Notes under the pieces: model-generated
Seen by the model: the letters and a program-made list of their open reading frames with translations, nothing else
Database searches by the model: none
What the model was told of the DNA's origin: nothing
Part shown: positions 31,901 to 38,349 of the stretch, one piece after another
How the letters are laid out: each line of letters starts with the position of its first letter
Numbering within the stretch: position 1 is the first letter of the stretch
Assembly (NCBI GenBank): GCA_016871275.1
Contig: VFZG01000009.1
Location: 55,858-119,857, forward strand
Direction of reading: 5' to 3'
DNA from: Acidimicrobiia bacterium
Lineage (GTDB): Bacteria > Acidobacteriota > Vicinamibacteria > Vicinamibacterales > UBA2999
DNA: 64,000 nucleotides
Program-made: the position numbers and the translations under genes

Positions 31901-33466
31901 CGGGCGGTAGTAGGTGATGCCCGATCCGGTCTCGGCCATGCCGAAGGCCGGGCCAATCACCGTGCGGCGCAGCTGATGTGGCGCCAGCGACGTCAGGAAC
32001 TTATCGACAACATCGGCCGAGATGGCTTCGCCGGCGGACAGCAGCGTCTTGAGGCACGACAGATCCCAGGATCGATCGTGGTCCTTGTCGAGCGCGCGAT
32101 TCACCAGCGAGTAGGCAAAGTTCGGCGCCCAGCTGTGCGTGCCACGGAACCGGTCGATCACGTCGAGCCAGCGTAGCGGTTTTGCCAGCACGTATTCCTT
32201 GGCCACGTAGACGAGAGTGCAGCCGGTCGGCACACAGCGAATGTGCCAGTCGGAGATGCTGCCGATGTGGTCCAACGGCAGCCAGTTGATGACGACATCG
32301 TGGCTGCCCCAGTCGCACAACTGGTTGACGCCGGCGGCGCGCTGCAACACGCAGCGATGCGTGAGCATCACCGACTTCGGCGTGCCGGTGCTTCCCGACG
32401 TCAGGCTGAAGAAGGCCACGTCCTCGGGCTTGGCGGCGTGATGATGCTCGTCGGCGGCGCTGTTGCGCAACGCGTCGAGCGCGAGCAGCTGTGCCGCATC
32501 CATCTCGCGACCGAGCGCCGACGGGACCTGCCCCGCCGGCAGGATGATCCAGGGCCGACCAATCGCTTCCCACACGCGGCACAACTGCTGGAACTCGCGC
32601 TCCGCGGCGTCGTACGCCTTCGGCACCGCGGCAATCACCGGCACAAAGCCGCCGAGCACGCAGCCCCAGAACGCCTCGAGGATGTCGTCGTTGGCGGCGA
32701 GCTGCAGGATCACGCGATCGCCGGTCGCCACACCGGCCTGGCGCAATCCTCCGAGGATGCGTTGCGCGCGCTGCAGCAGGTCGCGATAGCTGAGGGCGAC
32801 CTGGCCGCCGGATGCGTCCAGGAAGTAGATGCGTTCGCCGGCAACGCGGTCGGCGCTCTGCGTCAACGCCTCGACCAGGGTCGGCGGCACCGCGTACGCC
32901 GCATCGCGGGGCGCACCGGATGCCTGCGCCTGCGCCAGCGGCCCCGCCGGCGCTGGCGTTGACGCGTTACCGGTCCGCACCGCCGGCGGGGCCGCGCCCG
33001 GCGCGAGCATCGACTGCCAGTCCGGCAGCAGGTCCGAAAGGTGGAAGCGGCGCTCAGGAAACTCGCGCAGGCCGCTGACGACGGCGGCGCGGCCAATCTC
33101 CGGCCGCGCCGCAATCGCGGATTCCCACGCATCCAGAACGGCCTGATCGACGACCTCGACCTGGGCCAGCGCCGGCAGATCGGCGCTCCCCTGCTCGTCG
33201 AGCGGAATCGCCGACACCGGAATCAGCTCGATGCGTCGATCGGTCAGCCCGGCGAGCGCCTGCTCGAGCTGACGCGTTCGTCCAATCGGCAGCGGTCCCG
33301 CGGGGACAACCCACACGGCCAGCGAGGGCGGACCACTCGCGGATTCGCGGATCGCGACCTCGCACTGATCGATGGACGCGTCGCCAAGCGCCGCCGACCG
33401 CACCGCGGCGGCGGCTGTCCGCTCGCCGTCCCCAACCGGCTGACGAACCTGGGAGTTCCGAGACAT
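22958..33466 (-). CDS. PKS loading/extension protein: acyl-AMP ligase-psiKR-PRMT-like MT-T / KS-AT-DH-KR-ACP
   Basis: 3502 residues, first enzyme of the line. Residues 1-190 are unassigned. An acyl-AMP ligase of the FAAL/CAL kind spans about 195-750 (SLTSGSTGTPKS, HSWAPNFAY, GMAETGSG). Next is a KR-like region at about 770-1140 that lacks the nucleotide glycines (NGSDAMG) and the catalytic Tyr. A SAM methyltransferase at about 1195-1480 has VEIGTG and a double-E loop (Glu1307, Glu1316) as in PRMTs. A relic of an A-domain tail (PVTADGAIDRERLP) precedes a carrier (Ser1612). Then come a KS at about 1680-2116 (Cys1864, His2000, His2040), an AT (Ser2312, HAFH, malonyl type), a DH (His2621, Asp2787; the motif Gly is Glu2625), a KR at about 3113-3285 (GGVGGVG, Tyr3260, VLDD, B type) and an ACP (Ser3418). 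The starter acid cannot be deduced. The ATG has GGAGGT only 2 nt upstream. Confidence 0.94.
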   Translation of the reverse strand: MSRNSQVRQPVGDGERTAAAAVRSAALGDASIDQCEVAIRESASGPPSLAVWVVPAGPLPIGRTRQLEQALAGLTDRRIELIPVSAIPLDEQGSADLPALAQVEVVDQAVLDAWESAIAARPEIGRAAVVSGLREFPERRFHLSDLLPDWQSMLAPGAAPPAVRTGNASTPAPAGPLAQAQASGAPRDAAYAVPPTLVEALTQSADRVAGERIYFLDASGGQVALSYRDLLQRAQRILGGLRQAGVATGDRVILQLAANDDILEAFWGCVLGGFVPVIAAVPKAYDAAEREFQQLCRVWEAIGRPWIILPAGQVPSALGREMDAAQLLALDALRNSAADEHHHAAKPEDVAFFSLTSGSTGTPKSVMLTHRCVLQRAAGVNQLCDWGSHDVVINWLPLDHIGSISDWHIRCVPTGCTLVYVAKEYVLAKPLRWLDVIDRFRGTHSWAPNFAYSLVNRALDKDHDRSWDLSCLKTLLSAGEAISADVVDKFLTSLAPHQLRRTVIGPAFGMAETGSGITYYRPTDAEPTRIFYVDRQSLDGQLVIGEAGHPNAIPFVSLGPPIPGVTLKIVGPQGETLPEQRIGQLYISGDAVSAGYFRDGAATKAVFRDDGWFDSGDLAFLSGGELVITGRAKESLIINGANFYNSEIEAAVEDVPGVTPSFSAACAVRPTAAAAESVAIFFHTPVTDDAHLRDLIGNIRSTLARKLGLKPDVLLPVTKEAIPKSPIGKLLRSQLSKRFESGEFAAALRRVDLLLANEHTIPDWFFRRVWQPKQQGSSDAQDAIRHLVLLGGGDALFGALHHPPAGECRRIDRSGDLIDLVRSLSANRPNGQTVQLDVVVCGAHVVRAGDAIDADRAAVSGLVKTFAAEQPWLSCRVIDVPADAGIVPALLEELAGDRADAEVALRADGRFVPRLAQAAIAESAGDSPFKIGGRYVINGSDAMGREIERYLVARLNAKVVLLDGDPGAIAGAVQEFESANGTLDGAIHICAAHRERAVLDETADGLAAELAGDVDGCRQLAEIARHRRDCLFVAFTSATGFFGGATAAAIASGAASVTAIVEALRGATTAPCFTFAWSAWSHQADGAGESVQLARAAGFHPVSMRQGLVAFLAGLRMGPGSYLVGLDGQHPRVRSKVSNAPVALTQPVVCCTSPSLIDPSAFAAVEIRDRYGVTSRARFQQLQEPEAARRVQPELWPSVAEYFVYDDLLYHVLAHDERRNHSYRVAIEQAVKDKIVVEIGTGREAILARFCAEAGARKVYAIEIGTEAFRDASALVEKLGLQDVIHLIHGDATRTEIPELADVCVSEIVGPIGGCEGAAVLINDARRFLKPGGLMIPGRSVTKIAAATFPDALLTHPGFNEVPGSYVPRIFDEIGRPFDLRLCIKNFDASQVISTAAAFEDLDYNQPIALEETHAIELTIDREARLDGFVVWLNLHTIDGEVIDTLQYEYCWLPVFVPVFDPGVHVAAGDRLVATIERTLCENRLNPDFRVRGRLLRGNGEPLEFAHDSLHHETPYGGTSFYRRLFERDPNGWFLDGYRRDVHRKLKEMPVTADGAIDRERLPVVDRSGSGGDTYVAPGTPTEQAIAAIWQDVLEVGEVSLHGNFFQLGGHSLLLVQMHERLREEFDSPVTLVELFKYPTVSSLAQFIDGGQDAASTAAAQGREQAQRRRARRSHVEAADTDVAVIGMSCRFPGADDVDTFWKNLAAGVESITFFTDDEIKQSGIDSRTADDPNYVKASSVLSDIAGFDPEFFGISTREAALMDPQQRLFLECAWESLEDAGYDPLTYQGMIGIYAGASMNTYLLNQVMPNRDTLDSRDDMCVTTLDSLGGFQLMIGNDKDYLPTQAAYRLNLRGPAVNVQTACSTTLVTIHLAVRSLLDGECDICLAGGASIKVPQQAGHLFQDGMIVSPDGHCRAFDAKAQGTIFGSGIGIVALKRARDAVADGDHIYAIVKGTAVNNDGATKVGYMSPSGDGQASVAAEALAVANVSPGAISYIEAHGTGTELGDPIEIAGLNQAFRSDGMPPRSVAIGSVKTNIGHMQIVSGAAGFIKTALALHHKQIPASLHFERPNPSVDFDSTPFFVNTTLTDWQSEGTRLAGVNSLGIGGTNAHVILEEAPAVEVVNNARERPAHVLALSGKTEQALWDQVDRYVSFLADQPEGSVADICFTANAGRHHFDYRLAVVGRTIAELRHALVERRRQQREGGAAVGPVAGAKPRIVFLFTGQGAQYPGMCRELYETQPAFRRVIDRCQEILAGELDVPLLDVLYSEDRAELIHQTAYTQPALFAVEYALAELWRAWGVRPDACLGHSVGEYVAACLAGVFSLEDGLRLVAARGRLMQKLPASGAMVMVHAGVRALVPIIAPHRDQVSIAAINSPSNSVLSGRREALQAVVSELDAAQLKWQMLPNSHAFHSPLMEPMLDEFERVASSIAMVAPAMPVISNRDGLPAGAAMATAAYWRDHAREAVDFMAGVTYLERQGPAVFIEIGPHPALLAPARETWTGSGATWLHSSRRNRSDWDGLLAGVAGLHVLGGGIDWAAFDQDYRRRRRRVPTYPFQRRQCWMSAPAPRVEKAPLPQAAAIRRDAATGHDLLGRRIRSAVTLYENELAADAPSWLGDHRVFESVVTPAAATLEMVLAAATTHFKSRAVTIENAAIHQALVIPAGERRTVQLVLEPQDGGAAFKVLALDESSGAEQWPVHLSGWLSARVPAFTRSAESSLFQRPAEATAGGQWYRQCQEWGADFGPAFCSIEWLHRGDAMTSAMISVPDHVPPGAGYTIHPMLLDGALQAAVASLPEGGVQLPLSFDRLDVRATACRRAVCQVKRRDAQGSRVRQVDVELFDADGQLLARLAGLTLRPASREALRPAMKSAGRYQLEWKASEAVSVDASRSRGARYLVIADSETAARRVVARLRHWGASCIVAVQAEASARKSPHEFSVDLDRADAVRELLTTVVAGPERVDGVFYVSVAGAADTPAELAERDCVRLLNLVQAGAEFDLTNGPSLCVVTRGAQPVGDPVNAVDPAKSALWGMAVVLSLEHSEWQTVQIDVDRWLTEQGLEHAVDEVLSSASLASGQFENRVAYRDGTRYVARLGPAVIDTQADPVAVRADATYLITGGVGGVGLKIAGWLAARGAGTIVLTGRRGARESAVAEIAALRQRGVRVVVESLEVSDAAQVAALVQRINTDGSPLKGVIHAAGVLDDAILMRQQPEQFVGVLQPKTQGGWNLHQETQHLALDFFVLCSSMAAVAGSPGQANYAAANAFLDGLAWHRRERELPALSINWGIWEGVGVAARVEAGNRRQLEGFGTLSSDQAVSHLESLVRSTSVQIGVSPIDVPRLPDAFRVQPLFRSLLGSPTAAPPPRRSFRDRLNAAPAGRRRALLDTFVQDSVAAILGVNPAELMDRRAGFSSLGMDSLATLELRNRLQAGLGESLPAALAFHYPNLETLTGFLATGVLDARTEAAAAPAATGEATAAGSGNDVDDLLARMASLRETLDRSN

Positions 33467-33468
33467 GG

Positions 33469-33474
33469 ACCTCC
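33469..33474 (-). promoter_or_regulatory. Ribosome binding site of the first PKS gene
   Basis: On the minus strand GGAGGT precedes the ATG at 33466 with only two bases between. The core is perfect and the spacing unusually short. No other ATG occurs near the N-terminus of the protein, so this start is preferred. Confidence 0.6.
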
Positions 33475-33483
33475 GCGCAACTG

Positions 33484-34341
33484 CTATGCCGCTGACACGT
33501 CGCGCGTCGCCCCGCCGCCGCCAGACTTGCCGAAGATGACACCAAACAACGTGCTGACCGCGACGAAGACGATCAACCCGAGGAGAATGCCAATGGTGCC
33601 GCCGCCAAGAATCTGCACGGGGGCGTGCTCACGCAACATCGGGCGGGAATAACAGATGGCGATCATCCACACGAACACGACATACATCGGCCAGCGCCAG
33701 CTCACGGGCAGCAGGTAGTTCCCGAGAGTCAGGAACAGGAACGCGTTCAGCATCGCGCCGACGGCGTGTCCCGACGGGAACCCGTAGTCCGTCATGCTGG
33801 TCCAGTGCTGGCGAATGATCGGCGCCACCGGAATGGCGGTGAAGTCGTCGGACAACACCTTGATCAGCAGGTCGCGGCGATCGGTCGCCGGACGATCGGG
33901 CAGCCGGTAGAACGCCTTGTCGTCCATGCCCAGCGCCGGCGACCCCGCGGGCATCGTCGACAACTGCCAAATCACGGGGCGGGTCTGCGCGAAATAGTCC
34001 TTGGCAATCGGCTCGATGTTCACCCACGCCTGGATCACGACCAGCACCACCCCGTAAATCATCACGAACTCGCCAATGCGGCGGAGGAAACCAATCCCTG
34101 GTCTGAGCACCAGGAACACGCAGATCAACGTGGCGGTCAGTGGGCCGAACGTGCCGGCGCCACTGAGGGTCAGGTAGTAGGCCACCATCGCCATCGACCC
34201 GGTCAAGTCGAGCGGCCAGCTGCCGTACGGGTTCACGAACGGCAACACCAGCGATAGCGCCAGGAGCGTGAGCGCTACGCCGATGAAGGGAACAACCCTC
34301 TCTAGGACGGCTGCAACGGTGGGACGGGCATCTTGCGTCAT
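33484..34341 (-). CDS. PAP2-family membrane phosphatase
   Basis: 285 residues with about six hydrophobic segments. The three PAP2 phosphatase motifs are visible: KDYFAQTRP (KX6RP), FPSGHA (PSGH) and SRPMLREH (SRX5H). In the last motif the usual Asp four residues after the His is Gln (HAPVQ). The family removes phosphate from lipid or isoprenoid phosphates at the membrane; the substrate here is unknown. The TAG lies 17 bp before the ATG of the first PKS gene on the same strand, so cotranscription with the biosynthetic genes is likely. It could act in precursor handling, envelope lipid recycling or self-protection, none of which the sequence settles. The ATG is preceded by AAAGG. The 291 bp upstream are free of genes. 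Confidence 0.88.
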   Translation of the reverse strand: MTQDARPTVAAVLERVVPFIGVALTLLALSLVLPFVNPYGSWPLDLTGSMAMVAYYLTLSGAGTFGPLTATLICVFLVLRPGIGFLRRIGEFVMIYGVVLVVIQAWVNIEPIAKDYFAQTRPVIWQLSTMPAGSPALGMDDKAFYRLPDRPATDRRDLLIKVLSDDFTAIPVAPIIRQHWTSMTDYGFPSGHAVGAMLNAFLFLTLGNYLLPVSWRWPMYVVFVWMIAICYSRPMLREHAPVQILGGGTIGILLGLIVFVAVSTLFGVIFGKSGGGGATRDVSAA

Positions 34342-34498
34342 GGTGATTCGCCTTTCTGCGCTGTCTGTGGCCTCGACGTTCGGCGGAGCTTCCGCAGAAG
34401 CGGGCTCGTGTCCGAACCGAAACCCGGTAGTCGGTCGGTCCTTTTCGTTGTGAGTCTTCGCGATTTACTTGGGCCTGCTGCCCACAGCAACGAGGTTC

Positions 34499-34527
34499 AT
34501 CCTCTGCCCGGTCGTAACACTTGTCAA
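34499..34527 (-). promoter_or_regulatory. Candidate sigma-70 promoter for the PAP2-PKS-NRPS unit
   Basis: Reading the minus strand, TTGACA (34527-34522) is separated by 17 bp from GAGGAT (34504-34499). The -35 is perfect and the -10 is poor (3 of 6). It lies in the 291-bp gap (34342-34632) upstream of the phosphatase gene, the only sizeable non-coding space before the biosynthetic genes. The -35 overlaps the small palindrome ACTTGTCAAGT, which could be an operator. Confidence 0.35.
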
Positions 34528-34632
34528 GTACAAGGCACGTGCCGGGTGTGTTCGCTGGGTCTTCCCTAACGAACTCCTGACAGATCTCTCAACGCTGACT
34601 CCCCCGGCCTCACACTGACTCTTTCCGAAATC

Positions 34633-34812
34633 TCACGACTGGGCGACCATGATCCTCTTCTTCGGCGCGAGCATCAGCAGCATGATCAGCATGATCAGCG
34701 GCGTCAGCATGACCGAGAGGAACAAGGTGCCCCAGAAGCCAATCACGCGGCGCATCCCAAACAAGCCGGCGACCAGGCACAGGGCAAAGTAGACCGCGAT
34801 GGCAATTGGCAT
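34633..34812 (-). CDS. Small two-helix membrane protein (59 residues)
   Basis: An ATG at 34812 opens a 59-codon frame ending in TGA at 34633. The product is almost entirely hydrophobic: a first segment MPIAIAVYFALCLVAGLFGM, a short basic turn RR, a second long segment from residue 23 to 48 rich in Leu, Met and Ile, then a basic tail KKR. It starts 15 bp downstream of the stop of the outer-membrane barrel gene and has the same orientation, as expected for an operon member. No family was recognised. Position and composition suggest an inner-membrane small protein of unknown role. Confidence 0.6.
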   Translation of the reverse strand: MPIAIAVYFALCLVAGLFGMRRVIGFWGTLFLSVMLTPLIMLIMLLMLAPKKRIMVAQS

Positions 34813-34827
34813 GGTGATGCCTCCAGC

Positions 34828-35703
34828 TTACTTGAAGGTAATCCCGAGCACGGTCATGGTGTCGGTCTTCTGCACCTGGGTGACCGGCTTCGCATCGTGA
34901 CGGATCTGAACACTCGGCCCAATGCCGATGTGCTTGTTCACCTGTAACTGCAGGCTCGCGTTCCAGTTGATGCGGTAGTCGTCGCTGATTTCGAGGTCGT
35001 GGAAGTACTCGATGAAATTTGTAAAGATGCCGCGCTGGCCGATCGGCGCGGTGAACATGCTTTGGGCGTAGGCGGCCGGGCCTCCCTCTTGCTGCTCTCC
35101 GAACTGGCCCCGGACGGTTTCGTGTTCGTAACCGCCGGCCACCGACATGCTCAGCCTGCGGCCTTTCGGAAACGAGAAGACTCTCTGCACGCCTGCAAAG
35201 AGCGCTTCGCGATGCAGGACGTGCTTCGGCTCATCCTTCTCGATGATGAAGGCGCCAACCAGGTTGATCGGCCGGCCCACGCTGACATAGAGCATGTTGA
35301 ACGCGCGCGCTGTCTCCTGCTTGAAGTTGCCCCCCCCGCCTTCGACGCGGGCCTCCTGCAGGATGAACGAGCCGCCAATCTGGTTGGTGACAATCCCCTT
35401 GCGGAGCGCCGACAGAATGTTGGCGGTGTACTCGAACCCCGACACCGAACCGCTCTGGTTCGCAAACGAGGCGGTGCCTTCAATGTGGAACAACCAGCCT
35501 GGGGGTTTCGGATTGACGTCGCGGGCGTTTGCGAGCCACCACTGCCCGTAGTCGGGTTTCTGGCCGGCGGGAGGAGTCCCGGACTGGCCGGCGGGAGGCT
35601 GGCTCGGCGCAGCCGGCTGCTGCGCCGACACCGGACTTGCCGACAGCACGCCTGTGAGCGCGGTAACTACCAGGAACTTCACAGGGGCCACAGCGCTCCG
35701 CAA
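34828..35703 (-). CDS. DUF481-like outer-membrane beta-barrel protein
   Basis: 291 residues with a cleavable signal peptide (hydrophobic 8-26, SPVSAQQ cleavage region) and a Pro/Gln/Gly-rich linker to about residue 50. The rest alternates polar and hydrophobic residues in strand-length segments and ends in LGITFK, as in outer-membrane barrels. The pattern resembles DUF481 (salt-induced outer-membrane protein-like), but this is an assignment by appearance. Function is unknown. It sits between the DUF697-like gene (15 bp upstream) and the small membrane protein (15 bp downstream), which indicates a three-gene transcript. Confidence 0.75.
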   Translation of the reverse strand: MRSAVAPVKFLVVTALTGVLSASPVSAQQPAAPSQPPAGQSGTPPAGQKPDYGQWWLANARDVNPKPPGWLFHIEGTASFANQSGSVSGFEYTANILSALRKGIVTNQIGGSFILQEARVEGGGGNFKQETARAFNMLYVSVGRPINLVGAFIIEKDEPKHVLHREALFAGVQRVFSFPKGRRLSMSVAGGYEHETVRGQFGEQQEGGPAAYAQSMFTAPIGQRGIFTNFIEYFHDLEISDDYRINWNASLQLQVNKHIGIGPSVQIRHDAKPVTQVQKTDTMTVLGITFK

Positions 35704-35718
35704 GCGCGAATCACACGA

Positions 35719-36174
35719 TTACGCAGGCTTGACGACCTGCTTGCCTTTTTCGTACTCGCGGGTGAACACGCTCTTCACCTTCGCAGCATCGAAATCGAGC
35801 AAGGTGCCGCCGTTCGAAAAGTGCAGGTCGAACACGCGGCCAACCGCGTAGGTCGCCGCACCGGCTGAGAGGGTCGACGCCGCCACACCACCGAACTGGC
35901 CCACCACGGGAATCGCCTTGAGAGCGCTGCCCAGGAGTGGCGCGAGCTGGCGCGAGGCAATCCCGCCGGTCAGGGCGCCGAGCGCAGCCTTACCCTGATT
36001 GCGATAGAACGGCACGCCGTAGTGCGCTGACAGGTCAGCCACCAGCTTCAGCTGCACCGCAACGATCGCCGCCAGATCCGCCATCGGAATCGGGATCAAA
36101 CCCGCTCCGGCCGCAACGTACGTCCACTTGCGGACAATTGGGTCGGTGGCCGAGGCAACGCTCTCTGTCGTCAT
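35719..36174 (-). CDS. DUF697-family membrane-associated protein
   Basis: From the ATG at 36174 the product has 151 residues. The features are those of DUF697 (YcjF-like): an IPIPMADL segment, VQLKLVADLSAHYGVPF, then Gly/Ala-rich helices ending AAATYAVGRVFDLHF. DUF697 proteins are inner-membrane associated and often sit with GTPases, but none is nearby. A longer frame begins at 36270. I prefer 36174 because GGAGGATAGC lies directly before it, whereas the upstream ATG has only a weak site and the extra 32 residues are low-complexity polar. It is the first gene of a likely three-gene operon behind the promoter at 36305-36333. Confidence 0.8.
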   Translation of the reverse strand: MTTESVASATDPIVRKWTYVAAGAGLIPIPMADLAAIVAVQLKLVADLSAHYGVPFYRNQGKAALGALTGGIASRQLAPLLGSALKAIPVVGQFGGVAASTLSAGAATYAVGRVFDLHFSNGGTLLDFDAAKVKSVFTREYEKGKQVVKPA

Positions 36175-36304
36175 GCTATCCTCCGGAGAATCAACACTGT
36201 GCGCGTCTGTCGCTGAAGGCAACTCGTGAGTGCCGTCAGACGACGATTGGGCTGCCCGGCGCTTCACCATGGACCAACCTGCTCACAACGACACATCACG
36301 AAGG

Positions 36305-36333
36305 ATATTCGTATAGTTGAGAAGGGTTGTCAA
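36305..36333 (-). promoter_or_regulatory. Candidate sigma-70 promoter for the DUF697-DUF481 operon
   Basis: Minus strand: a perfect TTGACA (36333-36328), 17-bp spacer, GAATAT (36310-36305). The region is locally AT-rich in a GC-rich genome, and the element lies about 130 bp upstream of the preferred start at 36174. Confidence 0.5.
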
Positions 36334-36462
36334 GACAAGGCCGAATGCGGCCGTATTTTCTTGGTGTTTTCGTAGTTCGCTACGCGCAAGTCTGGCGCGA
36401 CTCGCCGCGGCCGGTCGAAGACCCGCCTTGGGTTGAGGTCAAAGTGCAACGGCCCATTCTCG

Positions 36463-38346
36463 CTACCGCGCGCTGATGTAGACCAGCGCCGGGTCGTGAT
36501 CCGACATCCGCTCGGGGCGGGTCGCATCCGATCGCCAGACCGCGGGCGCATCGGCATTCCCCCGGACGTGCAGGAACGACGTGACGAAGCGCCTGAGGGA
36601 CGGCGACACCAGCATGTGGTCCAGCGTCCCGGCGTGGCCGTCCAGCACGTACGAGTAGCGATCGGCTCGCGGCTGCTGATCGACGAGATTCTCGAAATCC
36701 GGATCCAACAGGTCGCGCGTGGCCACCACCACCTGATCGCGCGGCGCCGGCGCGCCTCGAACGGTGCCCAGCAGGTCAACGTAGCCGTCGTTGAACTCGC
36801 CCGCATTGAAGTCCCCGATCACGAGCAGCCGCTCGTGGCGATCGGCCGACAGCCGGCGGCTGACCAGCGACGCCAGCGACTCGGCCTGTTCGGCGCGCTT
36901 GGCGCGAACTCGAGGCCCGCTGGTGGTACTCTCGACATCAATCAGTGAGCGCGGGTGATTGACGATCACCGTGATCGAACCGGTATCGAGCGGGAACAGC
37001 GATCGTGCACGCAGCACCAGGGGCGGGCGATCGTGCAGCGACTCCAACTGGCCGGCCGGATTGCGGAACTGTTCGCCTCGCCCCTCCTGCAGGACCTGGA
37101 TCACTTCCACGCGGGCGCGATCCACCAGGAACCCCACGTCAATGCCACCGGGATCGTTGCCTTCCTCGAGATACGCCTCGTACTGCGGCTTCAGTTCGCG
37201 CGCCTCACGCGCGTCGCGATTGATCGCGGCCGCCAGCGCCCGCAGCGTCGACAGGTTCTCCACTTCCTGTACGCCGATGATGTGCGGATACCGCATCAGC
37301 CTCCGGATGTAGAGCGACGCCTTCGTCAATCGGTTTTGAAATGCCGCGGCGGTGAGCACCGCGTCGCTGACGGCGGGATCGTCGGTCGTGTCGTAGAACC
37401 GCTGCAGGTTGACCGAGGCGACGGTGAACTCGGCGTCCGATGGTTCGCGCGCCGGCGCAAACGCCGGCGCCGCGGTCACGCCCGGCGGCGTCGCGGGATC
37501 GGGAAGGATGGTATACGACTGAAATCCGTAGTCGAGCGGCCCGATCACATTTCGCAGCACCGTGCCGCTGGCGGCATTGATCGCCGCAGCGCCGAGTTGC
37601 CCGTCGCTGTCGACGCGAAGACGCTCGGGATTGCCGTCGAAGCGCGGAATACAGCAGGGCGAGCCGGCGGGCAGTGGTTGACGAACGTCAATGCCGGGCT
37701 CGAGAAAGGGGCGCGCGGTGGCGCCAATCACGCCGTAGAACACGCCGTTTGACGATGCCGTTGCGCTGGCTTCCGCCACGCTCCCCAGCGTTGGCGAGAT
37801 CAGCAACAGCGTGGACACGCGAACGCGCATGCCTTCGTAGCGTTCGAGTTGATCGTGCGTGCCCTGCGGCGTCAGATCGGCGGGCTGCAGTTCGATGGGC
37901 GCCGGCAGCGTCATCCCGGCGCCGCGCACCTCGAACGACGGCGTCTCGGCGAGTTCGGTGAGCGGCGGACTGGACGGATCCGCCGCGGGCACGAACTCGA
38001 TCACGCGGCCGGTCACCTGGACCAGTGTGCCAACCGTGAGCGTGGCCGGAGGCGTGCTGCTCGTGAACACAAACACGCCTTCCGAGGTTCGTGGGTCGGC
38101 GTCGGCGGTGCCATCGGGCGCCTGCAGGAACACGCCGTTGGATTTGCGCCCGGTGACGACGCCGGTGGTCGTGACCACCTGCCCTTCCATCGGCGAGCGG
38201 GCGCCGGCGCCCTGGATGACGTGAATCGCGAGCACCGCGGCCTGCGCCGTGAGGTGTGGTGGTTCGATGACACCCGCGAGCGTGACCACCGTCATGACCA
38301 GCAGCGTTCTTCTCTGACGTGCCATCGGCGCCGCCAGAGCATACAT
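36463..38346 (-). CDS. Secreted endonuclease/exonuclease/phosphatase-family protein (ExeM/NucH-like)
   Basis: About 627 residues with an N-terminal hydrophobic signal (LLVMTVVTLAGVI). Residues about 50-310 contain an OB-like region (VEGQ/TGVVTGRKSNGVFLQ style, here GQVVTTTGVVTGRKSNGVF), as in extracellular nucleases of the ExeM/NucH group. The C-terminal half is an EEP nuclease fold with VASVNLQRF, IGVQEVEN, VNHPRS, GDFNAGE, DHMLVS and SDHDP, which supply the metal and catalytic residues. It is probably a secreted DNase or phosphodiesterase. Starts at GTG 38349, ATG 38346 and ATG 38325 are possible; 38346 has GAGGCGCGGTG upstream. It is a single gene; the next gene to the right is divergent. 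Confidence 0.88.
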   Translation of the reverse strand: MYALAAPMARQRRTLLVMTVVTLAGVIEPPHLTAQAAVLAIHVIQGAGARSPMEGQVVTTTGVVTGRKSNGVFLQAPDGTADADPRTSEGVFVFTSSTPPATLTVGTLVQVTGRVIEFVPAADPSSPPLTELAETPSFEVRGAGMTLPAPIELQPADLTPQGTHDQLERYEGMRVRVSTLLLISPTLGSVAEASATASSNGVFYGVIGATARPFLEPGIDVRQPLPAGSPCCIPRFDGNPERLRVDSDGQLGAAAINAASGTVLRNVIGPLDYGFQSYTILPDPATPPGVTAAPAFAPAREPSDAEFTVASVNLQRFYDTTDDPAVSDAVLTAAAFQNRLTKASLYIRRLMRYPHIIGVQEVENLSTLRALAAAINRDAREARELKPQYEAYLEEGNDPGGIDVGFLVDRARVEVIQVLQEGRGEQFRNPAGQLESLHDRPPLVLRARSLFPLDTGSITVIVNHPRSLIDVESTTSGPRVRAKRAEQAESLASLVSRRLSADRHERLLVIGDFNAGEFNDGYVDLLGTVRGAPAPRDQVVVATRDLLDPDFENLVDQQPRADRYSYVLDGHAGTLDHMLVSPSLRRFVTSFLHVRGNADAPAVWRSDATRPERMSDHDPALVYISAR

Positions 38347-38349
38347 CAC

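Noticed and set aside
34333..34569. 78-codon plus-strand frame in the gap upstream of the phosphatase gene
   Set aside because: Low coding plausibility, no ribosome site; the stretch is better read as a promoter region for the minus strand.
36330..36806. 158-codon frame at the 3' end of the nuclease gene
   Set aside because: It overlaps the nuclease catalytic region in another frame and is Arg/Ser/Trp-rich; no support.
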